DNA from: Barthelona sp. PAP020
Lineage: Eukaryota; Metamonada: BaSk clade
Reading direction: 5' to 3'
Assembly: GCA_040182905.1 (NCBI GenBank)
Contig: JARQWU010000097.1
Coordinates: 1-33,443, forward strand
DNA length: 33,443 bases
Positions within the stretch are counted from its first letter, which is position 1; every line of letters begins with the position of its first letter. Positions 7,072-16,030 of the stretch are shown one piece after another. The notes under the pieces are model-generated. The model did no database searches. It was given only the letters and a program-made list of their open reading frames with translations, and had not been told where the DNA came from. The position numbers were made by a program, and so were the translations under genes.

Positions 7072-9174
7072 CTAATTCTCGCTATCTGAACCATCATCAT
7101 CTGAGCTATCGGATGCATACTTCTCATCATCCACATCATCATCACTATCATATGGTTGAAGAACAACGCCACTGTTTCCTGTGATTTCAGGCTCTTTCTT
7201 TGTATCTTCCATGGCAAAACGCTGTTCTCTGATACGATTTCGATGAGAATGTTTATCATGAATGTCAGACATAATGAGTTGACTTTCAACTTGATCTTTT
7301 CTTTCTTGAATTTCTCTTAAATATGAATTAAAGACCTTTTGATCATCTACTACTTTTTTCCTTCTCGATCTTTCTTTTCTGGAGAGTTTTTCCTTAACAT
7401 CGCTTTCTAAAGCATAATCCATTTTCTTTACTTCAAATAACTCTTCTTCAGACTCATTCTCTTCATCAGAATCATCATCAAACCCAGAATTGACTTGAAG
7501 CTGTGAACTTTTTGCCTGTACAATAGGCTTCAACATTTTAGCGATTCTAGTACCACGTTCATAGGACTCAACATCAGTTTTCTCTGCTTTTTCTGAACTG
7601 TTTTCGGCAAATGCTATCTTTGATTCAATCATTCCTCTTTCATTCTCTTCTTCATCCGTAGCCCAATTTCTTGCAGTACCGCGCTTGTTGATAACTTTCA
7701 TAGCACCTGCAACCTTTGGTGCCTTTAATAACCCGTAGCTTTTAGCCAAAGCTTTCAAATTTAACTGTGTAGTGTCTGAATATATGGGACGTAATCCAAC
7801 AGATCTGAAATAACTGACGATTGCTTTTTGAGCCATCTCTTTCATCTCTGTATTTTGAAATATTAATGCCTGTAAAACCTCACTAATATCCAACAACCTG
7901 TGTCTATTAATTTCAGTCGATTTTAAAGGAATATTCAGGTCCCTTAATTTTCGATGAAAGTCCAACTCAAACGGTTCCAAAAACAACAAAGCCTTACCAT
8001 CACCATATAATCTAGCAGTTCTTCCAACACGATGAATGTAATCATCGGTAGAACCTGGACAATCTACTTGAACAACCCATTCAACATCATCAAAATCAAG
8101 ACCTCTAGCCGCAACATCTGTACAAAATAAAACTCCACGCTTATCACTCCTAAATTTTTCATACATGTGATTACGTTTCCCTTGCTTCATTGTACCATGA
8201 ATATGTGATAAAGGAATACCAGGTCTCAATTGACAAAATGCTTCAAATACAAATCGAACTTGTTTTACTGAAGCTAAAAAGACTATAACTTTTGTGTTCA
8301 AATGCATTTTAATGAAAGAAAAAAGCACATTTAATTTCTCCTCAGCAGAAACCACCATAAACCTTTGAACTAACCCTTGTGGAGTCTCAACCTTTAAGTC
8401 TCCATGAACAGGAATGTATTCAGGGTTGTTAAATCCAAGTTTAGCAAACTGATGTATACCCTTTGATAAAGTGGCTGAAAATAACAAAGTCTGACGTTGT
8501 ACAGGCAAATGATCCATAATTGCCAATAAAGTGGGCATAAAACCCATATCAAAACACTGATCAGCCTCGTCGATAACAAGCATTTGAAGATTATCAACAG
8601 AAAATCCATAAGTCTCATCTAAATGGTGTAATAACCTACCAGGTGTAGCTATAAGTATATTCATTGAATGAATTCTTTGTGCTTCTTCTAAATGAGATTT
8701 ACCTCCTGTTATTAATCCACAACTAAAGTCATGATATTTAGCAACAGCATCAATTTCATAAAAAACTTGTAAAGCTAACTCTCTATTGGGGGTAATTACA
8801 ATACCACCTAAACCATCTTCTCTTGTCCACCTTTGACGAAACAACCGTTCAACCAAAGGAATTAAATATGATAAAGTTTTTCCTGTTCCAGTCTTTGCAG
8901 ATGCAATGACATCCTTTCCAGACAAAGAATAAGGAATAGTTGCTTTTTGAACATCAGTTAATTTTTTGTAATTCTCTTCCTTTAATCCTTTCAATGTGAA
9001 AGGTGATATTGGTAATTGACTAAATTTAATTGGCTGAGTTTGTGGAATGTCATCTTCGTCGACATCTTTTCTTCGAATAGGCAAACTAAGGATCGACGTT
9101 CCACTTTCAGGTGTTTCTTTTTCAATGCGCTCTTTTAGATTTTCAACCAACTGTTCAAGCTCAGAACGTTTCAT
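7072..9174 (-). CDS. DBP4: DEAD-box RNA helicase DBP4/DDX10 (ribosome biogenesis)
   Basis: 700 residues from the ATG at 9174 (an in-frame TTG at 9180 is not used). All DEAD-box motifs are present: Q motif ending at Q76, Walker A AKTGTGKT at 93-100, TPNREL at 128-133 (usually TPTREL), TPGR at 177-180, DEAD at 202-205, SAT at 233-235 and HRVGRTAR at 381-388. The flank FSQLPIS...TLKGL, the segment RQRWTREDGLGG, and the downstream KAIVSYFRSVGLRP plus LKALAKSYGLLKAPKV are specific to the Dbp4/DDX10 subfamily. Dbp4 acts in the nucleolus on U14 snoRNA and early pre-18S rRNA processing. The acidic, Lys/Arg-mixed C-terminus (about 560-700) is usual for the family. It is head-to-head with NOP56, another nucleolar ribosome-assembly gene. 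Confidence 0.93.
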   Translation of the reverse strand: MKRSELEQLVENLKERIEKETPESGTSILSLPIRRKDVDEDDIPQTQPIKFSQLPISPFTLKGLKEENYKKLTDVQKATIPYSLSGKDVIASAKTGTGKTLSYLIPLVERLFRQRWTREDGLGGIVITPNRELALQVFYEIDAVAKYHDFSCGLITGGKSHLEEAQRIHSMNILIATPGRLLHHLDETYGFSVDNLQMLVIDEADQCFDMGFMPTLLAIMDHLPVQRQTLLFSATLSKGIHQFAKLGFNNPEYIPVHGDLKVETPQGLVQRFMVVSAEEKLNVLFSFIKMHLNTKVIVFLASVKQVRFVFEAFCQLRPGIPLSHIHGTMKQGKRNHMYEKFRSDKRGVLFCTDVAARGLDFDDVEWVVQVDCPGSTDDYIHRVGRTARLYGDGKALLFLEPFELDFHRKLRDLNIPLKSTEINRHRLLDISEVLQALIFQNTEMKEMAQKAIVSYFRSVGLRPIYSDTTQLNLKALAKSYGLLKAPKVAGAMKVINKRGTARNWATDEEENERGMIESKIAFAENSSEKAEKTDVESYERGTRIAKMLKPIVQAKSSQLQVNSGFDDDSDEENESEEELFEVKKMDYALESDVKEKLSRKERSRRKKVVDDQKVFNSYLREIQERKDQVESQLIMSDIHDKHSHRNRIREQRFAMEDTKKEPEITGNSGVVLQPYDSDDDVDDEKYASDSSDDDGSDSEN

Positions 9175-9428
9175 AATCAAAAATGTAAAAAAAATTGAAG
9201 AAGAATAAACTCCAATGTTCCACTTTTTTTATTTGATCAACTCATAAGAATCCAAAAAAATCATCAAACAATAAATTTACAAAGAAAAAAAAACATTGAA
9301 AAATTCTTCAACTTTTCTTCAATTGCCCAAATAATAAAATTATTCACCTCTCACATTTTATTTTTGATATCTAAAAAAATTAATTTAATTGACAATAAAA
9401 AAAAAATAAGAAATATTTTTCTACCAAA
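9175..9428. promoter_or_regulatory. Shared divergent promoter of DBP4 and NOP56
   Basis: 254 bases separate the two start codons. The motif TTCTTCAA occurs at 9304-9311 and 9315-9322, and its complement TTGAAGAA at 9195-9202. With flanks, AATTGAAGAA (9193-9202) and TTCTTCAATT (9315-9324) form a perfect 10 bp inverted repeat, one arm near each gene. A common regulatory site for two ribosome-biogenesis genes is an inference from the layout and the motif symmetry. Confidence 0.4.
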
Positions 9429-11009
9429 ATGGTATGGTCATTCATGAATTACAACTAACTTTTCTAGGTCTTTCAATTACTTGTTGAATCAGCTTTTGGT
9501 TATTCATTGTTTGAGATTGATGGATTTGAAGAAATTGCAGACAACATTCCTGCCGTTCAAGAAGCTGTTTTAGACCTTCAAAAATTCACCAGAATTTGCA
9601 CTTTAAAAAATATGTATCCTTTTGAAAACCCAGAAGAAGCTCTCGATGGTGCAGTTAAAATTGCAGAAGGTATTGTTCCAAAATCTTTGCAATTATTTTT
9701 AAGCCATGCTTTACCTACTTCTAAGAAGACTAAATTTGTTTTGGGAGTTATTGATTCACGTTTGGCTCATTCAATTGGAGAAAGTTTCAAAGTTTCCTGT
9801 CGTTGTGACTCTGTTATCAATGAACTTTGCCGTGGAATCCGTTATCATTTACCCAAATTACTTAAGGCTATTAGTGAAGAAGATTTGAAGAGATCTAGAC
9901 TTGGTTTGGCTCATGCCTATTCCAGAACAAAAGTTAAATTTAATGCTCAACGTGCTGATACTATGATTAATGCCACCGTATCTTTGTTCGAACAATTTAC
10001 ACAGAATACAAATTCAATGAACATGAGATTAAGAGATTGGTATACCCCACATTTCCCTGAATTGACAACTTTAATCTCTGATATTGGTTTATACGCTAAG
10101 TTGGTTCAAGCTATTGGAGATAAAGGAAAATTAACTGAAGATGATTTATCCAGACTTGCTGAAGTTACTGAATCTGATGAACTTGCTGCTGATATTTTAA
10201 AAGCTGCTAGAACAAGTTTCGGTTGTGATTTGCCCGAGGAAGATATTGAAAATATTGTTATGTTTGCAGCAGATGTTTTAGAGCATCATGCTTCCACTCA
10301 AAGATTATTGGGTTATCTTGATGATAAAATTGGTAATGTCGCTCCTTCTGTTCAATGTGTTGTTGGTACTCACATGGCTGCTAAATTGTTGTCGCATGCC
10401 GGTTCATTGGTAAGTTTAGCCAAAATGCCTGCTTCCACTATTCAAATTATTGGTGCTGAAAAAGCATTATTCAGAGCTTTAAAGAAACGTAAAAAAACTC
10501 CTAAGTATGGTTATCTCTTCAATTCTACATTTGTTGGAAGAGTTCCTCCATCAATGAAGGGTAGAATGGCAAGAAATGTTGCTCATTCACTTGCTAGGGC
10601 TTCCCGTTTTGATGCTTTTAGTCCTCTTAGAACTCGTGTTTATGGTGAAGCTTTAGCACAAGGCATTGAAGAAAGAGTTGCCTATTATAAAAATGGTCAA
10701 TCACCAAAGAAATCTGAAGAAATTATGGGCAGTGTTTTGGAAGAAATTCACAGATTAGAAAAAGAGGAATCCAAGAAAGCTGAACCTATTTTGGAAGAAG
10801 ATGATGAAGAAGTAGAAATGGAAACACAATTTGATAATGAAAAGGAAGTGGAAGAAGAAAAAGAAGAAGCTGTGAAGGAAAAGAAAGAAAAGAAAGAAAA
10901 GAAGGAAAAAAAAAACAAAAAAGAAAAGAAAGATAAAAAGGATAAAAAATCAAGCAAAGATAAGAAAGAAAAAAAGGAAAAGAAAGAGAAAAAGAAATCC
11001 AAAGACTAA
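9429..11009 (+). CDS. NOP56: Box C/D snoRNP core protein NOP56, with a 36-nt intron after the start codon
   Basis: Exon 1 is only the ATG (9429-9431); the intron is 9432-9467; exon 2 is 9468-11009, giving 514 residues. Splicing yields MVFQLLVESAFGYSL, matching the NOP56 N-terminus, whereas the uninterrupted frame has no ATG and an in-frame TAG at the splice site. NOP56 rather than NOP58 is indicated by the linker GIVPKSLQLFLSHALP, AYSRTKVKFN and the end of the Nop domain (VYGEALAQGIEERVAYYKNG). The Nop-domain core is present (HAGSL, LAKMPASTIQIIGAEKALFRAL, TPKYG). The C-terminus is a long Lys/Glu tail (KKEKKEKK type, about residues 455-514), common in NOP56/58. The protein bridges fibrillarin and box C/D snoRNA for rRNA 2'-O-methylation. 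Confidence 0.95.
9432..9467 (+). other. 36-nt spliceosomal intron in NOP56 (phase 0, directly after ATG)
   Basis: Begins GTATGG and ends AACTAACTTTTCTAG. The CTAAC branch-site-like motif is followed by 8 nt to the terminal AG. Removal joins ATG to GTC TTT CAA and restores the conserved NOP56 N-terminus. The intron is 3n long but carries an in-frame TAA if retained. Confidence 0.9.
10868..11006 (+). repeat. Lys/Glu-coding purine-rich low-complexity tract
   Basis: Imperfect AAGAAAGAAAAG-type repeats encode the charged tail of NOP56 (KKEKKEKKEKK and KKDKKDKK). It is almost pure purine on the + strand, and produces a Phe/Ser-rich open frame on the other strand that is an artefact. Confidence 0.85.
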
Positions 11010-11572
11010 ATTAGTTACGTTGCACGTTATTTTAAATAAATTGATTTTTCGGTATTTTTTTTTTTTTTCTTGCACAAACCTTTTCCAGAACTTTTCTAAA
11101 TGAGAGACTGGAAACCTCAGTTGATCAATAATTAATAAACCATAATCTTTATTCTTTTCGGGGGGGTCCAGCGTTCCTGAAAGGAAACTTTCTTTTTTGA
11201 GACTTGCTCTTTCATAGGCTGTCATAGGAGAACTACACATTGGGGATTGTAAGATGCTGCTTTAATAATTGCTCAAAATAGCTCAGACATATTTGAAATT
11301 TATCTTGATGGTGCAAGTTTTTTTGCATCAACCGTGGTAGGTCAAAAATTTGGGAGTAGGTTAAAAATAAGTTCCGTACCTTAGCAAAAAAGAAGAATCG
11401 AAAAATTTCGATCAGACAAAAATAATAGGTTTTGGAACAACCCTCATTTTTTCTTTGATTATAATTGAGCAGATTAGAGAATTGCAAAAGTACACCATTT
11501 GGTGAACTTGTTATTCAAAAAATAAATTAATTAAAAAATCAACACATGAAATGTTTATACACAATGTATGAC
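11010..11572. other. Intergenic region between convergent NOP56 and ASF1; no gene seen
   Basis: About 560 bases with an AATAAA near 11035, a T14 run, a G7 run near 11161 and short hairpins: TTCCT/AGGAA around 11174-11186, and GGTGCAA/TTGCATC (one G-T wobble) around 11309-11327. Base composition is less AT-rich than other gaps. Open frames here lack ATG starts or are unlike any family I know. A non-coding RNA or decayed element is possible but not supported. Confidence 0.4.
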
Positions 11573-12085
11573 TCATATGGACCAATCAATTTTATATCTG
11601 GTTAAAGTTGGTTTATTGTCTTTGATAATCCAGACCAATTTTGAACGATCAAGTTCATCAGGAACATCATCTGTCTCAGATTTTAAGACTAGATTACCAG
11701 TATCTTCATCGACATCTTCATAGAATATAGAAGCTAAAAATCCAATAGTACAAAATTGTTGTTCTTTAAAATAACAACGAATCATAAAACCAGCAGATCC
11801 AACGAGATTATCATCATCTAATTCAGAAAGATCAGGGATCTCAACATGAAAGGAAAAACTTGTTGGACCAGAGGGAATTGGATCTCCAACAGAACATTCA
11901 TCCAAAAATATATCCTCTTCCTGTGTTCCAAGTAATAACATGGCATGAAAATCTAAATATTCATCAATTTCTTTCAAAGAATCAAAATCAATTTGTACAT
12001 CGAATTCTTGCAATAAATAGCCTTGAGACTTTTGAAATCTCACATTTAAAATATTAATTAATGGTATTACTTTAGAATAATCCAT
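11573..12085 (-). CDS. ASF1: Histone H3-H4 chaperone ASF1
   Basis: 170 residues, close to the 155-residue conserved ASF1 core. Matching landmarks in order are INILNVRF (first strand), FDVQIDFDSLKEI, the VGDPIPSGPTSFSFHVEIPD hairpin that corresponds to VGPxPxGxxxFxFxxxxPD, ILxxCxY-type FMIRCYFKEQQFCTIGF, and the final SKLVWIIKDNKPTLTRYKIDW, corresponding to the ASF1 NPRVTRFxIxW end. ASF1 hands H3-H4 dimers to CAF-1 and HIRA during nucleosome assembly. The sequence is divergent (for example FLASIFYED where ASF1 normally has YYVNNEY), so contacts to H3 and the chaperone partners may differ. It lacks the long acidic tail of the yeast protein. It is head-to-head with VAP, 53 bp between start codons. 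Confidence 0.9.
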   Translation of the reverse strand: MDYSKVIPLINILNVRFQKSQGYLLQEFDVQIDFDSLKEIDEYLDFHAMLLLGTQEEDIFLDECSVGDPIPSGPTSFSFHVEIPDLSELDDDNLVGSAGFMIRCYFKEQQFCTIGFLASIFYEDVDEDTGNLVLKSETDDVPDELDRSKLVWIIKDNKPTLTRYKIDWSI

Positions 12086-12138
12086 GCAAAATCAATAAAA
12101 TATTAACAAAAAAAATAATTTATTTATTTTGGTATAAT
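12086..12138. promoter_or_regulatory. 53 bp divergent intergenic region between ASF1 and VAP
   Basis: The two start codons are separated by only 53 very AT-rich bases. A bidirectional promoter, or promoters overlapping the coding regions, is inferred from spacing alone. Confidence 0.4.
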
Positions 12139-13275
12139 ATGGATTTTGCAATTCATACAATACCAAAAAATGTACAATTAGAATTTGGAGATGGTATATT
12201 AAAAGAATTTCATGAATTTAGGGCTAATTTATAAGATCATAATGTTCAAAGTGAATTTACCATTAAAAATACAATAGATAGACATGTAATTGTTAAAATT
12301 TTAACAAATAGGAAAGAAAGATATTCTGTAATTCCACCAATTGGTATTATTGAACCTAAAAGGAGCATTAAAATATGTATTCAAGCTACGGAATTTCTTG
12401 CTTATGAGGAAGAATCTTCAAAAGATAAATTTAGAATCAGTTTTACTGAATCAAATGATGATTTAATTTTAAAAGAACTGAAAGATTTCTTGATTTGTGA
12501 CGATTTAGAAGGATTTAAGAAAAGTTTAAGAGAAAATGATATTAAATTAAACAATCATATCGATATTAAGGTTGATTCTTCGGCAATTACAAACATTGAC
12601 TATCAGCCCACTCAACATCAAATTCAGACATCTATTGATACAAGAAGGCTTCAAAATTTGTTGGCAGATTCAAATGAAAAGAATGAAATGTTAATCAAAG
12701 AGAATGATCAATTGAAACAAATATATATAAATGAAAAGGAAAATAATGAAAGCAAAGAGAAAGATATTCAAAATTTGATTGTGCAAAATAAGGAGTTAAT
12801 TAAAGAAAATGAACAACTACGAATTTTACAGGAAAGTCTACAAATTGAACTTACTAACCTTGAAAAGAACCGTAATCAGGTGGAAATTCCCTTTGAAAAA
12901 CAAAAAGATGACGTAGGTTCTTTTGAAACGACATTAAATGAGGAAATTGAAGAAGAAGAAAAAGAAGAGGAATTATTCACTGAGGTTCATGATTTTGATG
13001 AAAAAGATGATGATGACTTTGAAAGCGTTTCAATTGAATCAGAAAATGAAAATGAAAATGAAAATGAGAATATGTCCAATGACTCACTGAAGGAAAATAT
13101 TGACAAAGAATTCAATCAAACAAAAAAATTGAAAGATTCTTTTGAAAATGAAATTTTGTTTCCAAAGAGACATAGTTTTTCGAACAAACCATTTGATTCG
13201 TCTGATAAAAACTTTTTCACCATTTTAGCGTTAGTTTTCTTATTGGGTATTTTATTAGGCCAATTTATAAATTAA
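12139..13275 (+). CDS. VAP: VAP-family ER protein (MSP domain, coiled coil, tail anchor), with one 42-nt intron
   Basis: Exon 1 is 12139-12193, the intron 12194-12235 and exon 2 12236-13275, giving 364 residues. Without splicing, a TAA interrupts the frame at 12232. The spliced N-terminus begins MDFAIHTIPKNVQLEFGDD. The MSP domain (about 5-115) shows the VAP landmarks: a strand around EFTIKNTIDRHVIVKI, then RYSVIPPIGIIEPK, equivalent to the RYxVxPxxGxIxP of VAPs. A coiled coil follows (about 150-220), then a long acidic segment with an ENENENENEN run, and a C-terminal membrane helix (ILALVFLLGILLGQFIN) with almost nothing after it. VAPs anchor FFAT-motif proteins at ER contact sites. The acidic insert before the anchor is longer than in typical VAPs (about 240-290 residues in all). 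Confidence 0.9.
12194..12235 (+). other. 42-nt spliceosomal intron in VAP (phase 1)
   Basis: Begins GTATAT and ends GGGCTAATTTATAAG: a CTAAT branch-site-like motif 7 nt before the 3' end. Splicing removes an in-frame TAA and joins GAT G to AT CAT, giving a continuous MSP strand. The length is 3n and the retained intron contains a stop. Confidence 0.85.
13042..13071 (+). repeat. Hexanucleotide microsatellite (GAAAAT)4 plus GAGAAT inside VAP
   Basis: Five tandem six-base units encode Glu-Asn dipeptides in the acidic region of VAP. Being 6n, length changes would keep the frame. Confidence 0.85.
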
Positions 13276-13441
13276 ACATACAAGATATCCCATAAAAAGA
13301 AAGATTTATTTTATTTTTTCAAAGATAAAAGCTTGTTTATTTAGTCCAATTGAATAAACAGTCAATGATTTTTGAGTAGACAAAGAATATTCAATCAAAA
13401 AATTTTTTGTTTTATCAATTACTGGATAATTTCATTATACA

Positions 13442-14677
13442 ATGCACAGTGCTAGATATCCTCTGCCATTAGAAGAAATAGAAACAGATTGGGATTCATT
13501 TGATGAACATTTTTATGAAAAAGATGGTTGTCAATATACAAGACCCTATTATTTTCAATATCGATCGAATGTAAAGGGTAGATGGGTAGATAAAACTGTT
13601 TTACAAGTATTATGTGAAGAGTTTGGTGAAAGAAATAGGGATTATTTTGTTGAACACATTGAAAGTCAGGATGTTTTGATAAACAATAAACCAACTACCG
13701 TTGATACACGTATGAAATTAGGAATGCAAATGGTTCATCGTGTTTTAAAGAGAGAAATACCTGTTTTAGCCAAAGAGAAGCCAATTGTATTGGGTATGTT
13801 TGAAAATGTTGTAGCATTTTATAAACCTGCATCTTACCCTTGTCATGCTGTTGGTCGATATTTTAAGAACACACTGGCTGGTTGGTATGAATTGAGAGCA
13901 ACAAAAATTCCTTCTATGCCACGGCCATTTTTCATTAATCGGTTAGATAAAGTTACATCAGGTGTTATTTTATGTGCTAAAGATGGAAAAACAGCCGATG
14001 ATTACAGAATCAAATTTAGGGACAAAGGAATGGCTAAATTATACCTTGCGCTTGTGGCAGGCGAATTTCCGGAAGGAATTCAATTCAATGATGGAAATTT
14101 AAAGTCTTTCAATGATCCTAAGAAGCCGTGTGTTGTTGATCCGTCAGGTAAGGAAAGTATCACATTGTTTGAAAGAGTCGCATCATTTGATACAAAGGAT
14201 TTCGATAATTTTGACCCATGTTCTTCAGGGTTGGTTGCATCTGGAGTTGAGTCTAATGATCTTCCTGAAAAAATTTCTTTGGTGAAGTGCTGGCCTTTAA
14301 CCGGTAGAATGCATCAGATACGACTTCATTTAAAGGATTTGGGCTTTCCCATTGCAAATGATTCATTGTATAATGATGTTATCCCCATTGATAGAGAGAA
14401 TGAATTGAGTTGGTTTTTTGTCTTTTTGCACAGTCTGTGTTACAGTACGATGGACCTGATGATGAATGATGTGTTTATGGATGTGGTTCAAGAGAGAATC
14501 GATGGTGTTGTGAATTGTAGGTATTCAGAGTATTCTGAATTATGTTTTGTATCTCCCTTGCCAGATTGGGTTCAAAGGTTTGGAATTAGCTATTCTGACA
14601 TTGGGTCTTTTGCTCCTGATATTGAACTTTTGAATGAATGTTTGACAAAGTTAAGAAGTTCCACAAATGATTCGTAA
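13442..14677 (+). CDS. RPUSD2: RluA-family pseudouridine synthase, RPUSD2/PUS9 type
   Basis: 411 residues. The N-terminal S4-like region contains PYYFQYRSNVKGRWVDK, typical of the eukaryotic Pus8/Pus9 (Rib2)/RPUSD2 branch. The catalytic domain has YKPASYPCHAVGRYFKNTL, the catalytic motif RLDKVTSGV with Asp169, a KLYLALVAGEFP strand, and PLTGRMHQIRLHLKDLGFPIANDSLY, the substrate-binding GRxHQIR motif. RluA-family Asp forms the covalent uridine intermediate that allows base rotation; yeast Pus8/9 modify U32 of tRNAs, and human RPUSD2 acts on mRNA. No mitochondrial-type presequence is obvious; the N-terminus is acidic. Which RNA is modified here cannot be told from the sequence. Confidence 0.9.
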   Translation: MHSARYPLPLEEIETDWDSFDEHFYEKDGCQYTRPYYFQYRSNVKGRWVDKTVLQVLCEEFGERNRDYFVEHIESQDVLINNKPTTVDTRMKLGMQMVHRVLKREIPVLAKEKPIVLGMFENVVAFYKPASYPCHAVGRYFKNTLAGWYELRATKIPSMPRPFFINRLDKVTSGVILCAKDGKTADDYRIKFRDKGMAKLYLALVAGEFPEGIQFNDGNLKSFNDPKKPCVVDPSGKESITLFERVASFDTKDFDNFDPCSSGLVASGVESNDLPEKISLVKCWPLTGRMHQIRLHLKDLGFPIANDSLYNDVIPIDRENELSWFFVFLHSLCYSTMDLMMNDVFMDVVQERIDGVVNCRYSEYSELCFVSPLPDWVQRFGISYSDIGSFAPDIELLNECLTKLRSSTNDS

Positions 14678-14833
14678 TTTATTGGTCATAATTTGCCTGT
14701 CTGGTGTCTAATGTGATGGATTTTAGTCAAACAAAATAATTATTGTGGAAGAATTAATATTTTTTTGAGAAAGAAGAAAGTGATAAAATAAATTAAATTA
14801 AATTAAATGAAATTAAAAAATTCTTTTTTTTTT

Positions 14834-14926
14834 TTTCCTAGCCAAGAAGCACTGGGCGCATGAGTGAATAATCATAATGGGTTTTATTTGGTTTAAAGCT
14901 TTTATGCCCTATTGAACGGTTGCAAC
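14834..14926 (+). repeat. Repeat family copy A (left inverted arm)
   Basis: Shares AGCCAAGAAGCACT, GAGTGAATAA and TTTATTTGGTT with copies B and C. It is the most diverged copy: its upstream flank is a T-run rather than the GGAAGT-containing flank of B and C. Confidence 0.8.
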
Positions 14927-15271
14927 AATGATTCTTACTAAAATGAAGAGATGTAACTTCAATGTTTTACTTCTTCAAAAATTGCAAAAGAACTAGAACA
15001 GGAAACATGATCCCAAGTTTACACTTGCCTGTCAAAATTGAATTTCTTGGTCCGGTTGTGAAACAACTATATTTATTTACAAAGAAAGTAAACTCAGAAA
15101 ACTCATTCCAGCAAATTTCAGTCAAAATCCCAGGAGGGGAATTGAGAGACTGAAATGTAATTGGAACGATCAAGTAGGAGAATTTCGGAGAAATTCTTCA
15201 TTCCTATTTTTTTGTATTTTTGCAAAAGCAAAATTTTAAAGTTTGAACTTTACCTTAGAAAATCTAAAGTT

Positions 15272-15365
15272 TTTCAACAGATCAATCGGGGCTTGAAAGC
15301 CTTTAACCAAATAAACGCCATTCTTTTTTATTCACTCATACGCACAGTGCTTCTTGGCTTGGAAA
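15272..15365 (-). repeat. Repeat family copy B (right inverted arm)
   Basis: On the minus strand it reads TTTCCAAGCCAAGAAGCACT and continues GTGCGTATGAGTGAATAA. Closest to copy C: long identical blocks, and GGAAGT at a similar distance outside the repeat. Confidence 0.8.
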
Positions 15366-16030
15366 TAATCCAGTTCACTTCCTTCTCAACGTAAAACGTT
15401 CCTAAAATATTCCACTATGAAATTTCTCCTTTTCTTTACTCTGAAAGTTACATTATTTGATCCCTACCCAAGAATTTGTTTGATATTTTTGAGATAATTG
15501 ATCAAAGGCCATTGATCATTTGTTCTACTAATCCAAAAAAGTCAAACGCGTCTTAAAAGAACAAAAGACAACTTAGTTAAAAGTAAATTGGAGGTATGAA
15601 GTTATTGGGATGGGATATTAAGCCTCATTTTTTTTTTGAAAACACCCCGATTTGACAGACTTGATGTTGTTGGAGGCTGTTGAATCAATATGCCAATTCG
15701 ACATGTTTGAGATTTCATATCCACCAACCTGTTAAATTGGTTCAAATTAAAGGAGTTTTCATCCAAATGATGAGAGACATCTCAACAATAAAAGGACAAA
15801 AGGTTTGAGATGTCCTATTTCTCCAATCATTTGAGTGTTTTGGTTTCATTTCATTTATGGATAGTTGACGTTGTTATAGAGATTTTAAATGACTCTGTGG
15901 TTGAAAAACAGCTTGAAAATGCATTAAATGATGAAATGAAAATATATTTTAAATTTACAAGTTGTAGAACCTGAGAAGCGAGGTGAAACATGTAATCATG
16001 GGATATAAGTGCAAAATGCAAAGTGGAGTT

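Larger units (their letters stand above)
14834..15365. mobile_element. 532 bp element with about 93 bp terminal inverted repeats (MITE-like)
   Basis: The left end at 14834-14926 (TTTCCTAGCCAAGAAGCACT...) is repeated in inverted orientation at 15272-15365. The first 38 positions differ at three sites; identity falls inward but remains recognisable through ATTGA and GTTG. A third copy lies at 18458-18550. Between the arms lie about 345 bases with no transposase. A non-autonomous DNA transposon is the simplest reading, and its size fits a MITE. I could not define target-site duplications, and an inverted duplication of a conserved RNA or regulatory unit is possible. Confidence 0.6.
14678..16030. 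other. 1.35 kb gene-free region carrying the inverted-repeat element
   Basis: The largest gap in the window. It has an (AAATT)n stretch around 14790-14806, a 532 bp element with inverted ends (described separately), and about 660 bases of unannotated DNA up to the kinase gene's stop. Within the latter are a duplicated ATTGATCA motif (about 15498-15520) and the perfect inverted repeat GACATCTCA/TGAGATGTC at 15776-15784 and 15806-15814. No convincing gene was seen; the 63-codon frame at 14962-15153 lies inside the element and is probably fortuitous. Confidence 0.5.

Noticed and set aside
10748-11002. Phe/Ser-rich minus-strand frame
   Set aside because: It is the complement of the Lys/Glu-coding tail of NOP56.
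9429-11009. NOP58 as identity of the Nop-domain protein
   Set aside because: The N-terminal linker and the region after the Nop domain match NOP56 better (VYGEALAQGIEERVAYYKNG).
11233-11487. 84-codon minus-strand frame in the NOP56-ASF1 gap
   Set aside because: It begins at TTG without ATG and has Phe-rich composition from poly-A/T; no similarity recognised.
12232-12234. In-frame TAA in VAP as evidence of a variant genetic code or a pseudogene
   Set aside because: TAA, TAG and TGA all end other intact genes here, and a 42-nt intron with the same motifs as two other introns removes the TAA cleanly.
14962-15153. 63-codon frame inside the inverted-repeat element
   Set aside because: No recognisable domain, short, and overlapped by an equally long frame on the other strand.
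15161-15394. 77-codon plus-strand frame crossing the right repeat arm
   Set aside because: It starts at TTG and runs through the repeat; not a credible gene.
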